From JBBDXA01 sp040902585 (lineage in GTDB: Bacteria; Planctomycetota; Phycisphaerae; Phycisphaerales; Phycisphaeraceae): a DNA stretch of 36,759 nt. A model generated the notes under the pieces. The model searched no databases and was not told the origin of the DNA. It saw nothing but the letters and a program-made list of their open reading frames with translations. Where the stretch lies: positions 1 through 36,759 of the forward strand of contig JBBDXA010000088.1 in assembly GCA_040902585.1 (NCBI GenBank), given 5' to 3'. This document shows positions 29,568-36,759 of the stretch, piece after piece. Each line of letters opens with the position of its first letter. The stretch's first letter is position 1. The position numbers and the translations under genes are program-made.

Positions 29568-30482
29568 TCACCCCACGAGGCCGAAGAGGCGGCGAAGGAA
29601 TCCGCCGCGACGACGCGGCTCAACCTGATGGTCCAGCGACCGCGCGACCTGCTGCATCGACAGCGCCGCATCGCAGCGCGGACTTTCCAGCACGAAGGGA
29701 TTGCGCTTGCGTACCGCCCTGCCCACCGCCGGGTCAAGAAGGACATATCCCGCGTACCAGATGTGCAGGTTCAAGAACCGCCGGCAGACACTGTCGATGC
29801 GATCGAAGACGGACATCGCCTCGGCCTTGCCGCGCGCCATGTTCACCACCAGCCTGACATCCGGCTCGCCGCTGGCGCGATGGATCGCCTTGATCACCGC
29901 ATAGGCATCGGCGATGGCCGTGGGTTCGGGCGAGGTGACGACGAGTTGCTGGTCGGCCGCGGCCGCGAAGCTGATCACGTTGGGACTCACGCCCGCGCCG
30001 GTGTCGATGAGTATCAGGTCCGCGGTGCCTTCAAGCTCCTTGAGCTGCATGACGAGGCGTTCACGCTGATACTCCTCCAGCGCGGCGATCTGCGCCAGGC
30101 CTGAGGCGCCGGGGATCATGCGGAACCCGCCGGGCGCGTTGATGATGATTTCTTCCAGCCTGCGCCGCCCAGCGATGACATGGCCGATGTTGCCAAGGCC
30201 CGGCGCGAAGTTGCAGAGAAGATCGGCATTGGCGGTGCCCAGGTCCGCATCCATCAGCAGCACGCGCTTGCCGAGGCGAGCGAGGGAGATGGAAAGATTC
30301 ACAGCGATGTTCGTCTTGCCGACGCCGCCCTTGCCGCTGGTAATGGCGATGATGCGCGCCCGGCTGACAGCGGGTGGTTGAAAACCTTCCGGCAACGAAG
30401 GCGCCGACGATGCTTCCGCCTCCGACTCCGCCGCCAGCATCAGCCGGCGTAAAGACTCGGCCTGGTCCATGGTCGCGGTCAT
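29568..30482 (-). CDS. flhG: FlhG/MinD-like ATPase
   Basis: 304 residues. Deviant Walker A GKGGVGKT (50-57, MinD type), switch region VLLMDADLGTANADLL, Walker B LILIDTGAGVS, and a positively charged C-terminal amphipathic tail (RRRGGFLRRLFGLVG) that would anchor it to the membrane. FlhG regulates the number of flagella by antagonising FlhF. Four bases overlap flhF (ATGA at 30479-30482), so the two are translationally coupled. The first ~35 residues (MDQAESLRRLML) resemble the DQA-LR motif by which FlhG stimulates FlhF GTPase activity. Confidence 0.93.
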   Translation of the reverse strand: MTATMDQAESLRRLMLAAESEAEASSAPSLPEGFQPPAVSRARIIAITSGKGGVGKTNIAVNLSISLARLGKRVLLMDADLGTANADLLCNFAPGLGNIGHVIAGRRRLEEIIINAPGGFRMIPGASGLAQIAALEEYQRERLVMQLKELEGTADLILIDTGAGVSPNVISFAAAADQQLVVTSPEPTAIADAYAVIKAIHRASGEPDVRLVVNMARGKAEAMSVFDRIDSVCRRFLNLHIWYAGYVLLDPAVGRAVRKRNPFVLESPRCDAALSMQQVARSLDHQVEPRRRGGFLRRLFGLVG

Positions 30483-31885
30483 AAGCCCTCCCCCAGGACC
30501 AGTGCCGCGAGGCGATCGCTTCGCCCCAGCTCGATGTCGTGCGGCACTTCCTGTCCCGTGGTCAAATAGCTGAGGCGCTTTTTCACTTTTCGCGCCACGT
30601 TCAAAAGCACGCCGAACGTCACCGCTTCATCCAGCTTGGTAAACAGGATGCGGTCCACGCGCGTTCGGCTGAAACGGTCAATCACATCGAAAATCGCCGA
30701 CTGCGTACACGTGGACGAAAGCACCAGGTGTACCTCATGCGGATCGCACGCGGCGATGAATTGGTTCAGTTGTTCGAGTTTCGGGTCATCGCGTTGGCTG
30801 CGGCCGGCGGTGTCGATGAGCACGACATCACAGTCAGCCGTCTTCGCCAGCGCGTCCGCCATGCCGGAGGGTTGCGTGACGACGTGCAGCGGCACGCCGA
30901 TGATGTTGGCGTAGGTGCGAAGCTGATCGACCGCGGCAATGCGGTAGGTATCGATGGTGATGAGTCCGACTTTTTTCCTTTCGCGCAGCTTGAAGTTGGC
31001 GGCGAGCTTGGCGATGGTCGTCGTTTTGCCGACGCCGGTGGGCCCGATGAGGGCGATCGTGCGCGGTCGGCCGTCCTTCGTAGGGCCGGCGAGCGAGGGG
31101 CCGTCATCGGCAGGCACATGCTTCGAGATCGCCGCGCCCACGGCCTTCTTCACCTTCACTTCATCGCTCATATCTTCGGGCAACAGGCTCGCGCGGACCT
31201 CCTGCATCACTTCCTCCGCCAGTTCCTCGGCGACTTCCTGCTGGAGCAGGCCGAGGTACTGATCGAAGAGCTTGTCAGGCAGATCGGGATTCGCACCGGC
31301 TCTCTGCTTGCCGCGGCTGGTCGTGGCTGACTCGCGCTGCTGGCGCATCATCTTGCCGACCATTCGCTTCACGAGTCGCATCTCTTCGGTGAGATCATCC
31401 TGCTGCATTGGTTTGAGGGAAGGGGCGGGACGGGATGGCGGGGGCGCGTGTGATGGCGTTGCCTGTGGTGCGGCGATGGCGGCGGGCGGTGATGCAGTCG
31501 CGGGTCGCTCGGCGATGAGTGTGCCGCCTTGCGACATGACATGCGACGGAGCAGCCGCGGCGGCAGCCTGTTTCGCTTCCGCCTGCGCGGCCAGATACGT
31601 ACGGCGAATCAGATCGCCCGCGGTCTGCGACTGCGCTTCAACCTGACGCGGCTGGCGCTGCGGCGCAGGGCGCTCGGCAGCGACCGGCCTGCGCGGACGG
31701 CGGGCGTGACCCGTTTCCGAAGCGCGGGCGGCAGTGATTTCCACGACAGTCTTCGCGCCGAAGCCGAGGATGCCTCCGCGTTTGTAGGTGCGCGTGTGGA
31801 GGATGACCGCATCGGTTCCGAAGGCGTGCTTCACCTGCACGAGTGCCGCGGGCATCGATTCAGCCACGAACGTCTTCAAGTTCAA
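30479..31885 (-). CDS. flhF: FlhF, SRP-type GTPase for flagellar placement
   Basis: 468 residues. The N-terminal ~60 residues (LKTFVAESMPAALVQVKHAFGTDAVILHTRTYKRGG) are the FlhF B-domain start. A low-complexity basic, proline- and alanine-rich region follows, and then the NG domains with GPTGVGKT (281-288), IDTAGRS (357-363) and FTKLDEA. FlhF marks the cell-pole site where flagella are built. The start is TTG at 31883-31885, preceded by AAAGGGGGT five bases upstream and matching the usual N-terminus. Two upstream in-frame start candidates would add unrelated sequence. It overlaps flhG by four bases. Confidence 0.93.
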   Translation of the reverse strand: MNLKTFVAESMPAALVQVKHAFGTDAVILHTRTYKRGGILGFGAKTVVEITAARASETGHARRPRRPVAAERPAPQRQPRQVEAQSQTAGDLIRRTYLAAQAEAKQAAAAAAPSHVMSQGGTLIAERPATASPPAAIAAPQATPSHAPPPSRPAPSLKPMQQDDLTEEMRLVKRMVGKMMRQQRESATTSRGKQRAGANPDLPDKLFDQYLGLLQQEVAEELAEEVMQEVRASLLPEDMSDEVKVKKAVGAAISKHVPADDGPSLAGPTKDGRPRTIALIGPTGVGKTTTIAKLAANFKLRERKKVGLITIDTYRIAAVDQLRTYANIIGVPLHVVTQPSGMADALAKTADCDVVLIDTAGRSQRDDPKLEQLNQFIAACDPHEVHLVLSSTCTQSAIFDVIDRFSRTRVDRILFTKLDEAVTFGVLLNVARKVKKRLSYLTTGQEVPHDIELGRSDRLAALVLGEGL

Positions 31886-32054
31886 GCCTGACCCCCTTTC
31901 CGCAAGATGTGGACTGAGAACCGCCCAGAGCGGCCTTGCGTCGCGCCGAGAACCGGCTCGACTCATAATCGAGATGATGGAACTTCAACGTCATTTGCGA
32001 TGCATCCATGCCTGCCACGCGCCGCCGTCCATGGCGGGCGTAATCACTCTGGGG

Positions 32055-32077
32055 TTATCGGCCGGGCGAGGGGAAAC
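32055..32077 (-). promoter_or_regulatory. Candidate sigma-28 (FliA) promoter for flhF-flhG-orf-fliA
   Basis: On the minus strand GTTT (32074-32077) is followed by 11 bases and then GCCGATAA (32055-32062). This is an exact match to the consensus -10 and spacing, and to the core of the -35 (TAAAGTTT). The four outer -35 bases do not match. It faces flhF, with the start codon about 170 bases away. No such match was noticed elsewhere in the window. Confidence 0.6.
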
Positions 32078-32105
32078 AGCGCACTTTTCGCGCGGTCGTG
32101 CCGCA

Positions 32106-32213
32106 AAGCAGAAAATCAGAAAAGCACAAAAGCAGAAAACGAATCCGCCGAGCCCCTTTCCCCGACTTCTGCCCTCATTTTCTGCTTTTGTGCTTTTGTG
32201 CTTTTCTGCATTC
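32106..32213. repeat. A/T-rich inverted repeat downstream of flhA
   Basis: The left arm (about 32106-32138) carries GCAGAAAA, GCACAAAAGCAGAAAA. The right arm (about 32181-32213) has the complement TTTTCTGCTTTTGTGCTTTTGTGCTTTTCTGC. It begins five bases past the flhA stop and could act as a terminator-like or processing structure for flhA, with T-rich arms on either strand. Confidence 0.65.
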
Positions 32214-32217
32214 TTCC

Positions 32218-34416
32218 CTAGTTCGCCCCCACCGTCACCGGCTCCAACTGCACCAGCCCCAGCGACTCCACTTCAACCCCCTTGCTCACTTCGTTGTACC
32301 CCAGCACCGCCGCCGTCGGCAGGTGCGGCTCCAGCAGTCGCCTCACCTGCGCCCGCACCTGTGGCGACGCGAGCACCACCGGCTGATGGCCCGCCTGGAT
32401 CAACGACTGAAGCTCCGCCAGGATCGCCGCGACGATGCGGTTGGCGACGGCGGGCGGCATCGACATCGTCGTGCCTTCCGCGCCGCGGTCGATGTACGAA
32501 CTGATCTGATCTTCCACAGCCGGGTCGAGGCTCACGCAATACAGCCGGGGCGAGGTTCGGCCGCCGGTCAGGTCCGTCTCATCGCGCGGCGAGACCATCT
32601 GCACGAACTGGTTGCAGATCGTTCGCCGCAGGGCGTTGCGCACATACTCGGTGAGCACATCCATGTCGCGCGTGCGCATGATCCAGTCGCCGAGCGTTTC
32701 CACGATCGTCTCCATGTCGCGGATGGCCACGCGCTCGCGCAGGAGATTCTGCAAGACCTTCTGAAGCTCGCCGGGCTTGACCATCGGCTTCTCGCCGCCG
32801 AGCACTTCCTCCACCAGCTTGGGCGACTTGCCCTTGAGCTGCGTGATGAGGTTGTTCGTCTCCTCGCGCGTGAGCAGTTCGTAGGCGTGATTCCTGATCA
32901 CCTCGGTGATGTGCGTCGCCAGCACGCTGGTCGCATCGACGACGGTGTAGTTAAGCGCCTCGGCCCGCTCCTTCTGCCCGACTTCAATCCACACCGCTTC
33001 GAGACCAAAGGCCGGCTCGCGCGTGCGGATGCCTTGCAGCGTCCCGTCAGAAGAGACGAGACCACTGTCCATAGCGAGATGGTGATTCGGATAAATCTGA
33101 CCGGAGGCGACGGAGTTACCGCGGATCTTCACGTGGTAGTCATTCTGCTGTAACTGCATGTTGTCGCGGATGCGCACGGGCGGCATCACGAGGCCGAGCT
33201 CGCCCGCAAGCTGCCGACGAATCATGCTGATGCGGTCGAGCAGGTTGCCGCCCTGCGACGCATCGACGAGGCGCACCAGGCCGTAGCCGACTTCCAGTTC
33301 GAGCGTGTCCACCGTGAGCATCTGCTCGACGGGCGGCGGGCCGGGCTCGGCTTTCTTCGCGGCAGCTTTCGCTTCCACGTGCTTGACGTTTTCTTCCTTG
33401 GAACGAACCGACCAGGCGATTCCGCCGACGACGACGGCCAGCGCCAAGAGCGGCACCGCAGGCAGGCCGGTGAACGCCATGGCGACGAGGAACATCGCGG
33501 TCACCGCCATCGCCTGCCACCGGCTGGTGAGCTGTGAAGTGAGTTCCGTGCCCAGGTCGCTGCGGCCGCTGGATCGCGTGACGATCAGACCGGCGGCAAC
33601 TGAAATGACAAAGGCTGGGAGCTGACTTACGAGACCGTCGCCGATGGTCAGCTTGGTGAAGACCAGCAGCGAGTCGGACATGGTCCAGCCTTTTTCGAAC
33701 ACGCCGACCGCGAAGCCGCCGATCACGTTGATGATGGTGATGATGATGCCCGCGATGGCGTCGCCGCGCACGAACTTGGCGGCACCGTCCATGGCACCGT
33801 AGAAGTCCGCCTCCTGGGCGACGCGATCGCGGCGCGAGCGGGCTTCCTGTTCGTTGATCATGCCGGCGTTGAGGTCCGCATCGATCGCCATCTGCTTGCC
33901 GGGCATGGCGTCCAACGTGAAACGGGCGGCGACTTCACTGATGCGCGTGGCGCCCTTGGTGATGACCACGAACTGCACGACGATGAGGATGATGAACAGA
34001 ATCAAACCGACGATGAGCGAGTTGCCCGCGACGAAGGAAGCGAACGACTCGATGACCTTGCCCGCGACGGCAGTGGCTTCCGCAGCCGTACGCACATCAT
34101 CGCCGCCGGCCGAGAGAATGAGCCTGGTCGAAGCGATGTTGAGCACCAGCCGAAAGAGCGTGGTGCCCAGCAGCAGCGACGGAAACACCGAGAAATCAAG
34201 GGGCGATTGCACATAGATGGTGGTGAGCAGCACGATCGCCGCCAGCGCCAGGTTGGCGGCGATGAGCACATCCATGATCACCGGTCTCATGGGCACGACG
34301 ATGACCGCCATCATCGACACGATGGCGATGGGCACCAGCAAAGGCTGAAACCGCTTGAGGCGATCGAGCCAGGAGGGAATCGTCAGCTTGTTGGCGGGAA
34401 TGGCCATTGGTTGCAT
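32218..34416 (-). CDS. flhA: Flagellar export gate protein FlhA
   Basis: 732 residues. Eight membrane helices occur in the N-terminal ~340 residues, including the FHIPEP family signature RLVLNIASTRLIL (89-101). A linker (EAKAAAKKAEPGPPPVE) precedes the large cytoplasmic domain (about 380-732), which contains the conserved YHVKIRGNSVASGQIYPNHHLAM and DATSVLATHITEVIRN. FlhA forms the nonameric ring that docks export substrates and chaperones and couples export to proton flow. ATG 34416 starts after the flhB stop across a palindromic element; ATG 34407 is an alternative and neither has a strong ribosome site. Confidence 0.97.
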   Translation of the reverse strand: MQPMAIPANKLTIPSWLDRLKRFQPLLVPIAIVSMMAVIVVPMRPVIMDVLIAANLALAAIVLLTTIYVQSPLDFSVFPSLLLGTTLFRLVLNIASTRLILSAGGDDVRTAAEATAVAGKVIESFASFVAGNSLIVGLILFIILIVVQFVVITKGATRISEVAARFTLDAMPGKQMAIDADLNAGMINEQEARSRRDRVAQEADFYGAMDGAAKFVRGDAIAGIIITIINVIGGFAVGVFEKGWTMSDSLLVFTKLTIGDGLVSQLPAFVISVAAGLIVTRSSGRSDLGTELTSQLTSRWQAMAVTAMFLVAMAFTGLPAVPLLALAVVVGGIAWSVRSKEENVKHVEAKAAAKKAEPGPPPVEQMLTVDTLELEVGYGLVRLVDASQGGNLLDRISMIRRQLAGELGLVMPPVRIRDNMQLQQNDYHVKIRGNSVASGQIYPNHHLAMDSGLVSSDGTLQGIRTREPAFGLEAVWIEVGQKERAEALNYTVVDATSVLATHITEVIRNHAYELLTREETNNLITQLKGKSPKLVEEVLGGEKPMVKPGELQKVLQNLLRERVAIRDMETIVETLGDWIMRTRDMDVLTEYVRNALRRTICNQFVQMVSPRDETDLTGGRTSPRLYCVSLDPAVEDQISSYIDRGAEGTTMSMPPAVANRIVAAILAELQSLIQAGHQPVVLASPQVRAQVRRLLEPHLPTAAVLGYNEVSKGVEVESLGLVQLEPVTVGAN

Positions 34417-34421
34417 GCGCT

Positions 34422-34440
34422 GCTAAGCCGCAAGCGGCTA
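34422..34440. repeat. Palindromic element copy 5 (contains the flhB stop codon)
   Basis: GCTAAGCCGCAAGCGGCTA. On the minus strand its first three bases are the TAG stop of flhB (34438-34440). It fills almost the entire 21-base junction to flhA and may influence reinitiation or mRNA processing there. Confidence 0.8.
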
Positions 34441-35508
34441 GGCGGTTTTCTTTCCACTGAGGCGATACACATACGCGAGAATCTCCGCTACCGCGTTGTA
34501 GAACTCCGGCGGCACTTCCTGCCCGGGCTCGACACTTGAATAGAGCGCGCGGGCCAGCTCCTTGCGCTCCACCATCGGGATGCCGTGCATCACGGCAAGC
34601 TGCCTGATGCGCATCGCCATGAAGTCCGCGCCCTTGGCGAGCACCTTCGGGGCCCTCATCGTTTTGCTGTCGTACTGAAGGGCGATGGCGAAGTGCGTCG
34701 GGTTGGTGACGATCACATCGGCCTTAGGCACCTGCTGGCCGATGCGCTGCATGGCCAGTTGCCGGGCCACGCGCGAGCGCCGCTGCTTGACCAGCGGATC
34801 GCCATCCATGCGTTTCATTTCGTCCTTCAGTTCCTGCTTGGTCATGCGCAGGTCCGTTTCGTGCTTCCAGCGCTGGAAGATGTAATCCATCACCGCCAGC
34901 ACCAGCAGCAGCACCGCCAGCTTCAGCGCCAGCGCGTAGACCAGCGAACAGGCACCGGCGAAAAGTTGGCCCACTTCCAGTTCGGTGAGCACGAGAATCT
35001 GGGGCAGATCATCGATGATGACCCAGGCCGCGACGCCGGCGATCACGCCGACCTTGGCCAGACTCATGACCAGGCGAATCGCCGCGCGGGCGTCGACGAG
35101 TCGTTTGAATCCGGAAAGCGGGTTGATGCGCGAGAACTGCGGGGTGATGGGTTTACCGCTGAGCACGAAGCCGACCTGGCTGACGGCGATGAGCAGCGTG
35201 ATGGCGGCGACGGAGAGGAGGATCGGGGCCGCGCCGATGACCGCCATGCGCAGGCCGTAGGACATCATGCCGCCGATGTCGCCAGCCCTTGTGGGGTTGG
35301 CGGACATGCTGGAAGTGAGCATGGATTCGACGGTGAGCTTCATGCTGGTGAGCATCTGCATGCCGAAGACGTGCAGCACGATGACCGCCGCCAGCAGGGA
35401 AACCGCGGCAGTCAGGTCCGTGCTGCGCGCGATGTTGCCTTCCTCGCGCGCTTCCTGCCTGCGGCGAGGGGTCGCTGGTTCGGTTTTTTCAAGATCGTTT
35501 TCAGCCAT
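34438..35508 (-). CDS. flhB: Flagellar export protein FlhB
   Basis: 356 residues. Four membrane helices lie within about 30-210. The self-cleavage site NPTH is intact at 269-272 (VIVTNPTHFAIALQYD), and the cytoplasmic domain after it contains ARALYSSVEPGQEVPPEFYNAVAEILAYVYRL. FlhB regulates substrate switching from rod/hook to filament proteins. The N-terminus (MAENDLEKTEPATPRRRQEAREEGNIARS) is the typical family start. AAGG upstream of the ATG is a modest ribosome site. A palindromic element lies between this gene and fliR. Confidence 0.97.
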   Translation of the reverse strand: MAENDLEKTEPATPRRRQEAREEGNIARSTDLTAAVSLLAAVIVLHVFGMQMLTSMKLTVESMLTSSMSANPTRAGDIGGMMSYGLRMAVIGAAPILLSVAAITLLIAVSQVGFVLSGKPITPQFSRINPLSGFKRLVDARAAIRLVMSLAKVGVIAGVAAWVIIDDLPQILVLTELEVGQLFAGACSLVYALALKLAVLLLVLAVMDYIFQRWKHETDLRMTKQELKDEMKRMDGDPLVKQRRSRVARQLAMQRIGQQVPKADVIVTNPTHFAIALQYDSKTMRAPKVLAKGADFMAMRIRQLAVMHGIPMVERKELARALYSSVEPGQEVPPEFYNAVAEILAYVYRLSGKKTA

Positions 35509-35518
35509 CTGATGCCTT

Positions 35519-35538
35519 GAGCCGCTCGCGGCTTAGCG
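35519..35538. repeat. Palindromic element copy 6, in the fliR-flhB junction
   Basis: GAGCCGCTCGCGGCTTAGCG, the reverse orientation of the other copies. It lies between the fliR stop (35542) and the flhB ATG (35508), in the region holding the flhB ribosome site. Together with copy 5 it shows the same element at two successive junctions of the flagellar operon. Confidence 0.8.
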
Positions 35539-35541
35539 TTG

Positions 35542-36348
35542 CTACACACCGAAAAACCTCGACAGTTGATTCAGGGCCTGACGCATCGATCCGGTCGCGG
35601 CCATGGCGATCGTTGCCGTGGAGACGACAAGGATGCCGATGCCGACCATGATGCGAAGCGGGAAGCCGATGCTGAGGATGTTCATCTGCGGCACGGTGCG
35701 GGCGATGAAACCCATGGCGATCGTTTCCAGGAACACGATGCAAAGGAGCGGCGCGGCTATGCGGAACGCCAGGTCGAACATGGCCGCGAGCATGCCGATG
35801 AGCAGGTCCAGCACATGACCATCAACACGGAACCCGCCCAGCGGGACGTTGTCGTAGCTGCCGATGACGGTCGCCAGCAGGATGCGGTGTCCGCCGATGA
35901 TCATGAAGATCATCATGGCAAGGATGAAGAAGAACTGGCTGGAGACGGTGCCGTCGTCATTGAGTTCGGGATTGAACAGGCCGCCCAGACCCATGCCCAT
36001 CTGCTGGTCGACGATGTGGCCGGCGGTCTGCATGGCGATGATCGGCAGCGTCGCCCCGTAGCCGATGACGATGCCCAGGAGCAATTCCATCGCCACCGCG
36101 CCGCCCATCGCCCACATCGACATGCCGTGATCGACGACGTGTCCGACGAAGCCGGCCGAGGGCTTGCCGGGCGTGAGCAGCATGGGGTACACGCAGAAGC
36201 TGAGCACGAGCGCGAAGAGGATTTTGATGCGACCGGGAATCGTGTTGCTGCCCAGGACCGGCGCAATGACAAAAATGCCTGTGATGCGGAACATGACCAT
36301 CAGCCAGGCAGGCACGTGATTCAGGATGGGGTCAAGGGTGACGGGCAT
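35542..36348 (-). CDS. fliR: Flagellar export protein FliR
   Basis: 268 residues with six membrane helices. It begins MPVTLDPILNHVPAWLMVMFRITGIFVIAPVLG and includes FALVLSFCVYPML, ELLLGIVIGYGATLPIIAMQTAGHIVDQQMG and a C-terminal PQMNILSIGFPLRIMVGIGILV. FliR is part of the FliPQR core of the export gate. The ATG at 36348 gives the family length. The open frame upstream runs into the assembly gap and repeat and is not used. fliP is not in the window and is expected further right. Confidence 0.95.
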   Translation of the reverse strand: MPVTLDPILNHVPAWLMVMFRITGIFVIAPVLGSNTIPGRIKILFALVLSFCVYPMLLTPGKPSAGFVGHVVDHGMSMWAMGGAVAMELLLGIVIGYGATLPIIAMQTAGHIVDQQMGMGLGGLFNPELNDDGTVSSQFFFILAMMIFMIIGGHRILLATVIGSYDNVPLGGFRVDGHVLDLLIGMLAAMFDLAFRIAAPLLCIVFLETIAMGFIARTVPQMNILSIGFPLRIMVGIGILVVSTATIAMAATGSMRQALNQLSRFFGV

Positions 36349-36360
36349 TGAGCGATTGCG

Positions 36361-36445
36361 GATTGCGGATTGTGGATTGTGGATTGTGGATCGCGGATTG
36401 CGGATTGGGGGGGGGNNNNNNNNNNCCCCAATCCCCGATCCGCAA
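36361..36445. repeat. Seven-base tandem repeats and assembly gap between fliR and fliQ
   Basis: GGATTGC/GGATTGT/GGATCGC units repeat from about 36355 to a G run at 36407-36415. Ten N follow (36416-36425), then CCCC and the reverse-complement type sequence (CCCGATCCGCAATC). The repeat, G run and symmetrical flanks explain why assembly stopped. The real length and order are unknown. Confidence 0.85.
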
Positions 36446-36449
36446 TCGA

Positions 36450-36707
36450 TTACGTTTCTCCGCTGAACATTCGGCGGGCGAATTCCAAGGTCATATTCAC
36501 AAGCCAAGGCGTGGCGATGATCGTCACCACGCCCATGACCAGGATCTTGGGCACGAAGCTGAGCGTCTGGTCCTGCACCTGCGTCACCGCCTGAAGAATG
36601 CTGATCACCAGGCCGATGAGCAACCCCGCCAGCAGGATCGGCGCGCTGAGCAGGAGCATCAGCGTGAGCGCTTCACGAACGGTTTCGATGGCTTGATCGA
36701 GTGTCAT
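36450..36707 (-). CDS. fliQ: Flagellar export protein FliQ
   Basis: 85 residues, near the usual 89. Two membrane helices, with MTLDQAIETVREALTLMLLLSAPILL at the start and SILQAVTQVQDQTLSFVPKILVMGVV in the middle; the conserved QAxTQxQDQTLSFVPK stretch is diagnostic. FliQ is four copies in the FliPQR complex. ATG 36707 fits the family start; a GTG at 36731 would add residues encoded by a dispersed repeat. fliR follows after the gap, so an operon with fliR, flhB and flhA is expected. Confidence 0.95.
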   Translation of the reverse strand: MTLDQAIETVREALTLMLLLSAPILLAGLLIGLVISILQAVTQVQDQTLSFVPKILVMGVVTIIATPWLVNMTLEFARRMFSGET

Positions 36708-36722
36708 TTCAGATCCCACTAA

Positions 36723-36759
36723 GGGTGCCACGGGTCGGCGAGGTCCGCCGAGCAGACCC
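36723..36759. repeat. GGGTGCCACGG repeat arm at the right edge of the window
   Basis: It matches 6813-6849 at 29 of 37 positions and lies 15 bases upstream of the fliQ start codon. It is cut by the window end, so the second arm cannot be seen. Confidence 0.6.

Larger units (their letters stand above)
31886..32217. other. Intergenic region between flhA and flhF
   Basis: 332 bases holding the sigma-28-like promoter at 32055-32077 and the A-rich inverted repeat at 32106-32213. No gene recognised. The transcript leader from the promoter to flhF would be about 160 bases. Confidence 0.6.

Noticed and set aside
1..36759. CRISPR array, prophage, defence island or biosynthetic cluster
   Set aside because: No regularly spaced direct repeats of 24-40 bases, no phage structural genes, no Cas, restriction or assembly-line enzymes were seen; the repeats present are palindromes and short tandem units.

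Overview
This is a GC-rich bacterial chromosome segment, most likely from a planctomycete of the Phycisphaerae type. That placement is an inference from gene content: a pseudopilin with the H-X9-DG C-terminal motif, a TPR protein carrying two RNA polymerase alpha C-terminal domains, PQQ-type and PD40 propeller proteins, MreB, and a flagellar export operon. TTG start codons supported by good ribosome binding sites recur. No tRNA, rRNA, CRISPR array, prophage or insertion sequence was recognised. A 10-N assembly gap lies at 36416-36425.

Layout. 1-2203: the 3' end of a magnesium-chelatase-like ATPase (+), a small conserved protein (-), a minimal kinase-fold protein (+) and the TPR/alpha-CTD protein (-). 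2581-6611: a pseudopilin, a small membrane protein, mreB, a tiny membrane protein and a membrane-anchored coiled-coil protein. 6973-13182: apolipoprotein N-acyltransferase (lnt), a XerC/D recombinase with an unusual insertion, a small disordered protein, a lipoprotein and a PD40 propeller lipoprotein. 13724-15993: two translationally coupled TPR proteins (+). 16012-21148: a lipoprotein, a PQQ-like propeller protein, a cupredoxin-like lipoprotein, a secreted protein of unknown function, a small membrane protein and a zinc-ribbon membrane protein. 21321-27948: lon, hsp20, an Nramp-related transporter lacking the canonical metal motif, and argS. 28186-36707: a leftward flagellar block in transcription order fliQ, fliR, flhB, flhA, then flhF, flhG, a small membrane protein and fliA.

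How the genes work together. FliQ, FliR, FlhB and FlhA are membrane parts of the flagellar type III export gate. FlhF (SRP-type GTPase) and FlhG (MinD-type ATPase) set flagellar position and number, and FliA is the flagellar sigma factor. A sequence matching the -10 element, spacing and core -35 of sigma-28 promoters lies between flhA and flhF and points toward flhF-flhG-orf-fliA, suggesting that FliA feeds back on its own operon. Lon and Hsp20 are adjacent proteostasis genes.

The least expected aspect is the density of palindromic repeat elements. At least six unrelated families occupy most intergenic spaces. One 18-20 bp palindrome occurs six times, and three copies supply the stop codon of the preceding gene. 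A related kind of element appears as a single arm inside the lnt reading frame, and a perfect 26-bp inverted pair covers the argS translation start region.
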